Source: an uncultured Bacteroidales bacterium (GTDB taxonomy: Bacteria; Bacteroidota; Bacteroidia; Bacteroidales; P3). From it: DNA of 11,006 nucleotides. The stretch is from positions 1-11,006 of the forward strand of contig CAMXAS010000027.1 of assembly GCA_947179195.1 (NCBI GenBank), in the 5' to 3' direction. Of this stretch, positions 1-6,240 are shown one piece after another. The notes beneath the pieces were generated by a model. It was not told the DNA's origin. It was given only the letters and a program-made list of their open reading frames with translations, and did not search any database. Each line of letters begins with the position of its first letter. Within the stretch, counting starts at the first letter, position 1. Made by a program: the position numbers and the translations under genes.

Positions 1-90
1 GGGAGAGAGGGGGCGCGCGGGGCGGGCGGGGGTGGGGGGGGGGGGGGGGCGGGGCCGGGGGCCGCCAACCCGCGGGGGGCCGGGCGCCGC
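1..90. other. Low-complexity G-rich edge, probable sequence artefact
   Basis: The first ~90 bases are nearly all G and C, with a run of 16 G at 34-49. They interrupt what should be the middle of a nitrilase-family gene: translated in the gene's frame they give glycine, arginine and proline without any nitrilase motif. From roughly position 92 the translation begins to resemble the family (TRDGAGRAVNRLWW). I infer low-quality sequence at a contig or read end, such as poly-G miscalls, rather than biology. A real GC-rich repeat cannot be excluded from this window alone. Confidence 0.6.
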
Positions 91-640
91 CCGCACGGCG
101 ACGCGCGACGGCGCGGGGCGCGCGGTGAACCGGCTGTGGTGGGTGCGTCCCGACGGCAGTGAGGCCCATTACGACAAACGGCATCTTTTCGGGCTGGGTA
201 CGGAAAAGCGCGACTACGCGCCCGGCGCGCCGCACGAGCCGGTGGAGATAGCGGGTTGGCGCGTGCTGCCGAGCATCTGTTACGACCTGCGTTTTCCGGA
301 CTATTGCCGCAACCGGCTCGTGCGCGCCGCTTCGGATCCCGATTACGCTTACGATGTGGCTTTGTTTCCCGCCTCGTGGCCGACCGCCCGCATCGCGCAT
401 TGGCGGCTGTTGTTGCAGGCGCGGGCCGTGGAGAATATGGCCTATACGCTCGGCGTCAACCGTGTGGGCGAGGATGCGCAGGGCTTGGCGCATGGCGGTT
501 GTTCGATGGCGGTCTCGCCCAAAGGCAAGGTGCTTTGGGAAGGCGGCGACCGCGAGGAAGCGGTTTGCGTGGCCTTGGAATGGCAGGCTTTGGCCGCCTA
601 CCGGCAAAAATTCCCGGTGGCGGAGGACTGGACGGCATAA
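2..640 (+). CDS. Nitrilase-family amidohydrolase (omega-amidase YafV-like), 5' partial
   Basis: C-terminal part of a carbon-nitrogen hydrolase. Members of the YafV/Nit2-like branch deaminate omega-amides such as alpha-ketoglutaramate in the cytoplasm. Two of the three catalytic residues of the family's Glu-Lys-Cys triad are visible: the lysine in YDKRHLF (codon 176-178) and the nucleophilic cysteine in CYDLRFP (codon 278-280). The later segment ARAVENMAYTLGVNRVG, followed by a GGCSM stretch, is typical of this branch. The glutamate and the N-terminal ~60-70 residues are missing. The frame is open to the left edge and its first ~30 codons lie in the suspect G-rich stretch, so the GTG at 32 is not a credible start. 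The gene ends 10 nt before tamL and probably shares its transcript. The family is sure; the exact substrate is not. Confidence 0.85.
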   Translation, partial: GERGRAGRAGVGGGGGRGRGPPTRGGPGAARTATRDGAGRAVNRLWWVRPDGSEAHYDKRHLFGLGTEKRDYAPGAPHEPVEIAGWRVLPSICYDLRFPDYCRNRLVRAASDPDYAYDVALFPASWPTARIAHWRLLLQARAVENMAYTLGVNRVGEDAQGLAHGGCSMAVSPKGKVLWEGGDREEAVCVALEWQALAAYRQKFPVAEDWTA

Positions 641-650
641 CGGTATATCC

Positions 651-3068
651 ATGAAGGTTGGACGATATAAATATGGCTTGTTGCTCTTGTCGGCAATGTT
701 CCTGACGGCCTGTTCGGGGCTTCGGAAACTGCCGGAAGACGAGAGTCTGTTGGTCGCCAACCGGGTCCGGATAGAGCAGGAAGCCGGCAAACGCGCCAAA
801 GACAAGCGGATAGCACCCAAGAATCTGGCCGGCCTCATCACACAGGAACCCAACAGCCGTTTTCTCGGCATCCGCATCAAGTTGGGGCTGTACAGCAGCG
901 CGAAAGACTCCGTCAACAATTGGTGGAACCGCAAATTGCGCGAAAACGGCGAACCGCCCGTGGCCTTCGACAGCCTCACCATCGACCAGTCGCTGGACCG
1001 TATGCGCCGCTATTTGGGCAACAAAGGCTATTTCGAACCCGATTTCTCGGTGGAAGTCAAGCATATCGGCAAGCGGGAACGCAAAGTCAAGGTGCGTTAT
1101 ACGGCGGTGCTGAACGAACCCTACCGCCTGCGCTCGTTCAAGAGCGTCATCCGCGACGACAGCGTGGCCGCCGTCCTGGCGGAGCATCCGCAACCCTCGC
1201 TGATTGAAGTAGGGCAGATTTACGATGTGGAGACGCTCGACAAGGAGCGCGAACGCATTACCGGCATCCTGCGGAACGAGGGCTATTTCGCATTCAACAA
1301 AGAGTATATATCTTACCGTGTCGATAGCGCGTTGGGCGACCACGAAATGGATGTGACGCTGAACCTGCGCCGCGTGCAGTCGGCCGAAACCGATAGTTTG
1401 GGGCGTTACCTCTATCTGCCCCACAAGAAATACTATATCGACGACGTGTATTTCCAGCCGCGCGTGTCGACGCCCGACGCCTTGCGTTTGCCCGCCCTCG
1501 ACACGTTGGTTTACCGCGATACCTATGGACGGGGCCGGCGCCGCCGGGAGGGGCCGCCCTTCTATCTCATCATCACGGATCAGATGGAAACGCGCCGCCA
1601 TAAACCCAAGGTCAAGCCGTCCACGCTCGTACAGAAGACGTTTTTGGCCGAGGGCGATTTGTTCCGGGCCGACGAAGTGTCGCGTTCCTACGAAAACTTG
1701 AACGATTTGCGCATTTTCGGCTATACCGACATCCGCATTTCCGAAAAGCCCTACGACTCCACGCTGTCCTACGAGGAGAACAACAAGCTGGAATGCCGCA
1801 TCGACCTCGTGGAAAGCAAGAAATTCGGCTTGAGTACCGAGGCCGAGCTGACGACCTCTTCGGGCTTCATGCCGGGCGTGGCCGCCAATGTCACGTTCCA
1901 AGACCGCAATCTGTTCCGGGGCGGCGAAATCCTGAACATCCGCCTGAGGGGGATGTACGAATTGCAGTCCACGTTCGACAACGACCGTAACCGCAGTTTC
2001 CTCAACACGTTCGAGGTCAAGGGCGAGGTCAGCATCGATTTCCCCACGCTGCTGGCGCCGCTTTCGTTGGAACGCCGCGCGAAGGCCTTCCGCACCAAGA
2101 GTACGATATCGCTCAGTTACAGTTATCAGGACAAAGTGGAATACGCCCGCGGTATCTTCTTGGCCACCTGGGGCTACAATTGGCGCAAAGGACGGTTCTC
2201 GCAGACGTTCAACCCCATCGAAATCAATACCGTGCAGATGCTGCGCGTCAGCCCGTGGTTCCAAGAGAACCTGAATGCGTTGAGCACGAGTAACCTGCGG
2301 TTGAAATACCAGTACGAAGACCATTTCATCTTTGACTGGCGGTATCAGTTGGTTTACAGCGATCAAAAGCCGGGCGTAAGCACCGACTTCAATTTCTTCC
2401 GTTTCAATGCCGAAACGGCCGGCAATCTGCTTTACGGCATTGCCAAGGCCGTGGGCGCGCAGAAGAACGCGAACGGCCAGTACCAGGTGTTCGGCTTGCC
2501 GTTCTCGCAGTACGCGCGCATGGATATGGACTACAAGCACCATTTCGTGTTCGGCAAGGACGCGGCCTTGGTGTTCCGCGTGTTGGTGGGCGTCGGCTAC
2601 AGTTATCTCAACGCCCAGTCCCTGCCTTACGAAAAGAGTTTTTACGCGGGCGGTAGCACCACCCTGCGCGCGTGGCCGCTCTACCAGGTGGGCCCCGGTA
2701 GTTATTCCAACCCGAACAACTACCGCATGGAACGCTTGGGCGATATGACGATTATCCTGAACCTCGAGCAGCGCTTTCCGATTATCGCGGGCTTGAAAGG
2801 CGCCGTTTTCCTCGACGCCGGCAACATCTGGCTGTTGAAGGACAACCCCGAATTCGAGGGCGGGCTGTTCCAGTTCAACAAGTTCTACAAGGACATGACG
2901 TTCGGCACGGGCTTCGGCCTGCGCTACGACTTCAATTTCTTCATTATCCGCGTCGATATGGGGATTCCGCTTTACAGCCCGGCCCAGCCAACGGGACAGC
3001 GTTGGGTGGTGGAACGGCTGGTGGGCAAAGACTTGGTTTTCAACTTCGGCATCGGTTATCCGTTCTAA
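651..3068 (+). CDS. tamL: Outer-membrane assembly lipoprotein TamL (Omp85/BamA-TamA family)
   Basis: Encodes 805 residues. The start at 651 gives a lipoprotein signal (basic MKVGRYKYG, hydrophobic LLLLSAMF, lipobox LTAC with Cys21). The same frame is open upstream to 354, but that extension overlaps the nitrilase gene and hides the signal. Residues ~25-400 carry POTRA-like repeats with recurring GYF turns (GYFEPDF, GYFAFNK). The C-terminal half is rich in alternating aromatic strands and fits a 16-strand Omp85 barrel. GGSTTLRAW around residues 667-675 occupies the place of the family's (V/I)RG(F/Y) motif, and the chain ends in phenylalanine (GIGYPF), as expected for a barrel signal. In Bacteroidota TamL is the lipidated counterpart of TamA and works with TamB in outer-membrane biogenesis. 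No tamB is present in this window. No Shine-Dalgarno is evident. Confidence 0.9.
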   Translation: MKVGRYKYGLLLLSAMFLTACSGLRKLPEDESLLVANRVRIEQEAGKRAKDKRIAPKNLAGLITQEPNSRFLGIRIKLGLYSSAKDSVNNWWNRKLRENGEPPVAFDSLTIDQSLDRMRRYLGNKGYFEPDFSVEVKHIGKRERKVKVRYTAVLNEPYRLRSFKSVIRDDSVAAVLAEHPQPSLIEVGQIYDVETLDKERERITGILRNEGYFAFNKEYISYRVDSALGDHEMDVTLNLRRVQSAETDSLGRYLYLPHKKYYIDDVYFQPRVSTPDALRLPALDTLVYRDTYGRGRRRREGPPFYLIITDQMETRRHKPKVKPSTLVQKTFLAEGDLFRADEVSRSYENLNDLRIFGYTDIRISEKPYDSTLSYEENNKLECRIDLVESKKFGLSTEAELTTSSGFMPGVAANVTFQDRNLFRGGEILNIRLRGMYELQSTFDNDRNRSFLNTFEVKGEVSIDFPTLLAPLSLERRAKAFRTKSTISLSYSYQDKVEYARGIFLATWGYNWRKGRFSQTFNPIEINTVQMLRVSPWFQENLNALSTSNLRLKYQYEDHFIFDWRYQLVYSDQKPGVSTDFNFFRFNAETAGNLLYGIAKAVGAQKNANGQYQVFGLPFSQYARMDMDYKHHFVFGKDAALVFRVLVGVGYSYLNAQSLPYEKSFYAGGSTTLRAWPLYQVGPGSYSNPNNYRMERLGDMTIILNLEQRFPIIAGLKGAVFLDAGNIWLLKDNPEFEGGLFQFNKFYKDMTFGTGFGLRYDFNFFIIRVDMGIPLYSPAQPTGQRWVVERLVGKDLVFNFGIGYPF

Positions 3069-3072
3069 GCTT

Positions 3073-3633
3073 ATGAAAAAGATAGCGGCTTTTATATTGC
3101 GTTGTTTCGGCTGGCGGGTGGAGGCCTTCGTGCCGCCCGAACGCCGCTACGTGCTGATAGTGGCGCCGCATACGAGCAATTGGGATTTCGTCATCGGGCG
3201 CCTGGCGTTTTGGACGAAGGGCTTGCCGGCGCGCTTCCTGATTAAGAAAGAGTTTTTCCGTTTCCCGATAGGCGGTTTGCTCAAGGCCTTGGGCGGCCTG
3301 CCCGTGGAACGCGGCAGGGGAGGCGGGCGCGCCGTGGAGCAGTCCGTCCGCCTGTTGCAGACGCACGACCGGATGGCGCTCATCTTGACGCCCGAGGGTA
3401 CGCGCCGTCGCAATCCGCATTGGAAGAAAGGCTTTTACTACATCGCGCAGGCCGCCGGTCTGCCGGTCTATGTGGGCTATATCGACTATAAGGAAAAGGA
3501 ATGCCGCATTGTGGGCGCGATGCCGGTCAGCGGCGATCTCGAAGCCGACAGCCGTTACCTGATGGAGACCTACGCGCACGTCACGGCGCGTTATCCGGAA
3601 CAGTTCGCGTTGCCCGATTGGGGAAAGTGGTAA
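3073..3633 (+). CDS. Lysophospholipid-type acyltransferase (PlsC-like)
   Basis: Encodes 186 residues, beginning 4 nt after the tamL stop, so it is almost certainly cotranscribed with it. The glycerolipid acyltransferase signature H-X4-D is present as HTSNWD (His33, Asp38), and the downstream PEGTR motif lies at 107-111. A further basic and aromatic segment (RRNPHWKKGFYYIA) follows, as in the compact acyltransferases of Bacteroidota. No strong transmembrane helix is visible; the N-terminus (KKIAAFILRCFGW) looks like an amphipathic membrane-binding segment. By family it would move an acyl chain onto a lysophospholipid or a related lipid at the inner membrane. Which acceptor it uses cannot be read from the sequence. 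The neighbouring tamL gives a cell-envelope context. Confidence 0.85.
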   Translation: MKKIAAFILRCFGWRVEAFVPPERRYVLIVAPHTSNWDFVIGRLAFWTKGLPARFLIKKEFFRFPIGGLLKALGGLPVERGRGGGRAVEQSVRLLQTHDRMALILTPEGTRRRNPHWKKGFYYIAQAAGLPVYVGYIDYKEKECRIVGAMPVSGDLEADSRYLMETYAHVTARYPEQFALPDWGKW

Positions 3634-3682
3634 ATTCAAAAAAATGTCGTATATTAGCGAACCTTTAAAAAAGGGGCATCGC

Positions 3683-3704
3683 GCGGAATGATTTGCTATT
3701 CCGC
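3683..3704 (+). other. Hairpin upstream of tRNA-Ser
   Basis: A perfect 7-bp stem (GCGGAAT paired with ATTCCGC) encloses an 8-nt loop, 17 bases before the mature tRNA 5' end. It is not followed by a T tract, so it is a poor intrinsic terminator for the upstream acyltransferase operon. It may be part of the tRNA precursor leader. The function is unknown. Confidence 0.35.
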
Positions 3705-3721
3705 TGTGAATGTGGATTTTC

Positions 3722-3812
3722 GGAGAGATGGCCGAGTGGTCGAAGGCGCACGCCTGGAAAGTGTGTAAGCGTCAAAAGCGCTTCTAGGGTTCGAATCCCT
3801 ATCTCTCCGCCA
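3722..3812 (+). tRNA. tRNA-Ser(GGA)
   Basis: A class II tRNA that folds completely by eye. The acceptor stem is GGAGAGA/TCTCTCC. The anticodon stem CACGC/GTGTG closes the loop CTGGAAA, giving anticodon GGA at 3756-3758 (reads UCC and UCU). The long variable arm has a 5-bp stem AAGCG/CGCTT, as expected for serine. The T arm is TAGGG/CCCTA with loop TTCGAAT. The discriminator is G at 3809, also typical of serine, and CCA is encoded at 3810-3812. No terminator lies between it and exbB 48 nt downstream. Confidence 0.97.
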
Positions 3813-3860
3813 AAACAAAGACAAACAAATTTACTCACCTAAATTTAAACTAAAGTTGTT

Positions 3861-4688
3861 ATGAAAAAATTAATGGGAATGCTCACAATCGGCGCGATGT
3901 TCTTCTTTGGCGCGTCGAATTGGGTAATGGCGCAGGATGAAGCCCAGGCGGCCGCGACCCAAGAGGAAACGGTAGCCGAAGCGACGGAAGAAGCCGTTGA
4001 GGCGACGTTGGAAGAAGGCGTGGAAGCCGCGACGGAATTGGCCGTGGAATCCAAGACTTTCCACCAGGCCTTGAAAGAAAAATTCATTCAGGGTGGTGCC
4101 GGCTGGATGACCCCGATTCTGTTGGTGCTCATCATCGGTCTGACGTTGATTATCGAAAGAATCATCTATCTGAACCTTGCCACGACGAACACCGAAAAGT
4201 TGCTCAAGCGCGTTGAAGACGCTTTGGCCAACGGCGGTATCGAAGCGGCCAAGGAAGTTTGCCGCAACACGCGCGGTCCTGTCGCGAGCATTTTCTATCA
4301 AGGTCTGTTGCGCGCCGACGAAGGCGTGGAAATGATGGAAAAATCCGTTGTTTCCTACGGTGGCGTAGCGATGGGTCGTCTCGAAAAGAACCTCTCCTGG
4401 ATTGCTTTCGTTATCGCGATAGCGCCTATGCTCGGGTTCTTGGGTACGGTAGTCGGTATGGTACAGGCGTTCGACGACATCGAAGCGGCCGGTGACATCT
4501 CCCCGACGGTTGTGGCCGGTGGTATGAAGGTGGCCTTGTTGACCACGGTATTCGGTCTTATCGTCGCCATCATCGTACAAACTTTCTACAACTATCTGAG
4601 CGCGAAAGTGGACAGCTTGGTCAACTCGATGGAGGACGCTTCCATTTCGTTCATGGATATCATGGTGAAATTCACCTCCAAACGATAA
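3861..4688 (+). CDS. exbB: ExbB/TolQ/MotA-family proton channel subunit
   Basis: Encodes 275 residues. The N-terminus is a cleavable signal peptide (cut after VMA, residue ~24), followed by an alanine- and glutamate-rich acidic stretch to ~65. Three transmembrane helices follow at about 83-99, 178-204 and 218-243. The family's conserved channel segments are present: LGFLGTVVGM (191-200) and the helix starting PTVVAGGMKVALLTTVFGL (215-233). With ExbD it forms an inner-membrane complex that uses the proton gradient to drive TonB. It is the first gene of a four-gene cluster. TolQ or a gliding-motor role cannot be excluded on sequence alone, but two adjacent ExbD genes favour a TonB-type motor. 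A leftward -7-like string TAAAGTTG at 3851-3858 is too weak to call a promoter. Confidence 0.92.
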   Translation: MKKLMGMLTIGAMFFFGASNWVMAQDEAQAAATQEETVAEATEEAVEATLEEGVEAATELAVESKTFHQALKEKFIQGGAGWMTPILLVLIIGLTLIIERIIYLNLATTNTEKLLKRVEDALANGGIEAAKEVCRNTRGPVASIFYQGLLRADEGVEMMEKSVVSYGGVAMGRLEKNLSWIAFVIAIAPMLGFLGTVVGMVQAFDDIEAAGDISPTVVAGGMKVALLTTVFGLIVAIIVQTFYNYLSAKVDSLVNSMEDASISFMDIMVKFTSKR

Positions 4689-4790
4689 GGATAGAAGCCT
4701 GTTTCGTTGAGCCGTATGCGCCGGCGGGCACGTCGCCTCTGGCCGCGGCGGGAAAGAGGGCTATAAAAAGAAAGTTTAAAACACGCTGAA
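4689..4790 (+). other. GC-rich intra-operon spacer between exbB and the small membrane gene
   Basis: This 102-base gap is the longest in an otherwise tightly packed operon. Bases 4719-4750 are very GC-rich and self-complementary (CGCCG at 4719-4723 can pair with CGGCG at 4746-4750). An A-rich stretch then runs into the next start codon. There is no T tract and no good TAnnTTTG element, so I call neither a terminator nor a promoter. An mRNA structure that sets the ratio of ExbB to the downstream subunits is possible but only inferred. Confidence 0.3.
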
Positions 4791-5126
4791 ATGAATACAT
4801 TAGTTAATATAGGCATGTTCGTGACCTACGCGTTGTTCGTGGTGGCGTTGGTGGCGTTGCTTTATTTCGCCGTCACGCAGTTCATCGACAACATCCGTAG
4901 ATCCAAAACGACGCTGTATGCCGTGGTGGCGTTGGTGGTCGTTTATCTGGTCGCGTACCTGTGCTCGTCGCCGACCGATGTAGGCGAGGCCTTTTTGGAA
5001 AAGACGGGTACATCCTTATCGGCTTCCAAGTTTATCGGAAGCGGTATGTTGATGTTCTACATTCTTTTCTTCGGCACGATTGTGGCGCTGTTGGGCGCCG
5101 AAGTCGCCAAACTCTTTAAAAAGTAA
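4791..5126 (+). CDS. Small three-TM membrane protein of the exb operon
   Basis: Encodes 111 residues that I cannot assign to a named family. Three hydrophobic helices are clear, at about 5-30, 40-60 and 82-103. A basic loop (DNIRRSKTT) lies between the first two, and a polar loop (SSPTDVGEAFLEKTGTS) between the second and third. The C-terminus is lysine-rich (KLFKK). The gene sits between exbB and the first exbD and ends 5 nt before exbD. In Bacteroidota, clusters of this type often carry a small uncharacterised gene in this position. From position and topology I infer an accessory subunit of the ExbB/ExbD motor. No catalytic motif is seen. Confidence 0.8.
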   Translation: MNTLVNIGMFVTYALFVVALVALLYFAVTQFIDNIRRSKTTLYAVVALVVVYLVAYLCSSPTDVGEAFLEKTGTSLSASKFIGSGMLMFYILFFGTIVALLGAEVAKLFKK

Positions 5127-5131
5127 GAACT

Positions 5132-5710
5132 ATGGCAAAGAAAAGCCCTACCGTAAATGGGGGTTCCATGTCGGATATATCGTTCCTGTTGTTGACATTC
5201 TTCTTGTTGACATCATCGATCGATACGGACTTGGGTATCGCGCGCCGTTTGCCGGCCATGTTGCCGCCCAATGCGCCGAAGCCTGAAATCCACCAGCGCA
5301 ATGTTTTCAAGGTGCTGGTTTCGTTCAAGGACGAATTGCGTGTGCAGGATCAGAACGTCGATATCACGATGTTGAAGAACATGACCAAGGAGTTCATGGC
5401 CAATCCGTCGAACAACAGCAAGATGTCCGAGAAGACGATGAAGGAAGTGCCGCTGTTGGGCAAGGTACCGGTATCCAAGGGCGTCGTTTCCTTGAAAAAC
5501 GACCGGGGAACCTCGTATGAAATGTATATCAAGGTACAGAATGAGCTGACCGCTGCGTTCCACGAATTGCGGGACGAGATGGCGCGGGAGTATTTCGGCG
5601 CCAAGTTCGACGATTTGAAGGGCGACCAGCAGAAAGCCATTCAGGAAGCCATTCCGGTGAGCATATCGGAAGCGGAACCCACGGCCGTTAATGTAGGAGG
5701 AGCGAAATAA
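5132..5710 (+). CDS. exbD: ExbD/TolR-family biopolymer transport protein (first copy)
   Basis: Encodes 192 residues. A short cytoplasmic N-terminus leads into one transmembrane helix (about 15-30, SDISFLLLTFFLLTSS). Asp15 in SMSDISF corresponds to the single membrane aspartate that carries protons in ExbD/TolR. The periplasmic part (32-192) is longer than in many ExbD proteins. It includes a proline-rich linker (PPNAPKP) and an insertion containing NPSNNSKMSEKTMKEV. It follows the small membrane gene by 5 nt, and its stop overlaps the next start (TAATG). It is expected to pair with ExbB and, as a heteromer or an alternative subunit, with the second ExbD. Confidence 0.92.
   Translation: MAKKSPTVNGGSMSDISFLLLTFFLLTSSIDTDLGIARRLPAMLPPNAPKPEIHQRNVFKVLVSFKDELRVQDQNVDITMLKNMTKEFMANPSNNSKMSEKTMKEVPLLGKVPVSKGVVSLKNDRGTSYEMYIKVQNELTAAFHELRDEMAREYFGAKFDDLKGDQQKAIQEAIPVSISEAEPTAVNVGGAK
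5695..5700 (+). promoter_or_regulatory. Shine-Dalgarno site of the second exbD
   Basis: AGGAGG lies 9 nt before the ATG at 5710, inside the last codons of the upstream exbD, whose TAA overlaps that ATG as TAATG. A consensus Shine-Dalgarno is uncommon in Bacteroidota and is not evident at the other starts in this window. It supports this start and suggests translational coupling of the two ExbD proteins. Confidence 0.6.
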
Positions 5711-6174
5711 TGGGAAAGTTCAATAAAGGAGGCAAGAAAGAGACGCCGGAAATCAACACCGGCTCTATGTCGGACATCATCTTCATGTTGTTGTTCTTCT
5801 TCATGGTAATTACGACCATGCGTGAAGCTACGCTGTTCGTGCGCATCATCCCGCCGGTGGCCAGCGAAGTGCAGAAATTGGAAAAGAAGTCGTTGGTGAG
5901 CTACATTTATGTAGGACCTCCCATTGATGCACGTAAGTATGGTACCGAGCCGCGTATCCAGTTGAACGACCAGTTGGCCAACGTGTCGGAAATTATGGGC
6001 TTCGTCGAAGCCGAACGTCTGTCGCGCGACGAAGTGGACCGCCCGTTGTTGACCACCTCCATCAAGGCCGACCGTACGGTCAAGATGGGTATCGTTACCG
6101 ATGTGAAAGTGGAACTGAGAAAAGCCAACGCTTTGAAGATAAACTATTCGACCGCCCGCGGCAAGGTTTATTAA
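5710..6174 (+). CDS. exbD: ExbD/TolR-family biopolymer transport protein (second copy)
   Basis: Encodes 154 residues. The basic N-terminus (MGKFNKGGKK) is cytoplasmic. One transmembrane helix (about 22-38, SDIIFMLLFFFMVITT) carries the proton-relay aspartate at Asp22 in SMSDIIF. The remainder is periplasmic. Its membrane segment is clearly related to that of the preceding exbD, but the periplasmic domains differ in length and sequence, so this is an old duplication with divergence. It overlaps the previous gene by one base. It is the last gene of the operon, 19 bases before a strong terminator. No tonB follows. Confidence 0.92.
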   Translation: MGKFNKGGKKETPEINTGSMSDIIFMLLFFFMVITTMREATLFVRIIPPVASEVQKLEKKSLVSYIYVGPPIDARKYGTEPRIQLNDQLANVSEIMGFVEAERLSRDEVDRPLLTTSIKADRTVKMGIVTDVKVELRKANALKINYSTARGKVY

Positions 6175-6193
6175 GAAGCGCAGTGCGATACGG

Positions 6194-6224
6194 AAAAAGG
6201 CGACCGAAAGGCCGCCTTTTTTTT
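6194..6224. terminator. Bidirectional intrinsic terminator
   Basis: The stem GGCG-A-CC / GG-C-CGCC has one mismatch and a GAAA loop. It is flanked by five A on the left and eight T on the right (6217-6224). Read on the + strand it ends the exb operon. Read on the - strand it also has a T run after the stem and ends trpS-hflX, whose stop codon is at 6241-6243. The two operons converge on it. Confidence 0.88.
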
Positions 6225-6240
6225 ATGCCGTCCGTGGGGC

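Noticed and set aside
354..650. N-terminal extension of tamL up to 354
   Set aside because: It lies inside the nitrilase gene in another frame and would bury the lipoprotein signal that begins at 651.
456..2543. A 695-codon open frame on the - strand opposite nitrilase and tamL
   Set aside because: It is the antisense shadow of a GC-biased gene. It has no recognisable domains and overlaps TamL, whose signal peptide and barrel motifs are clear.
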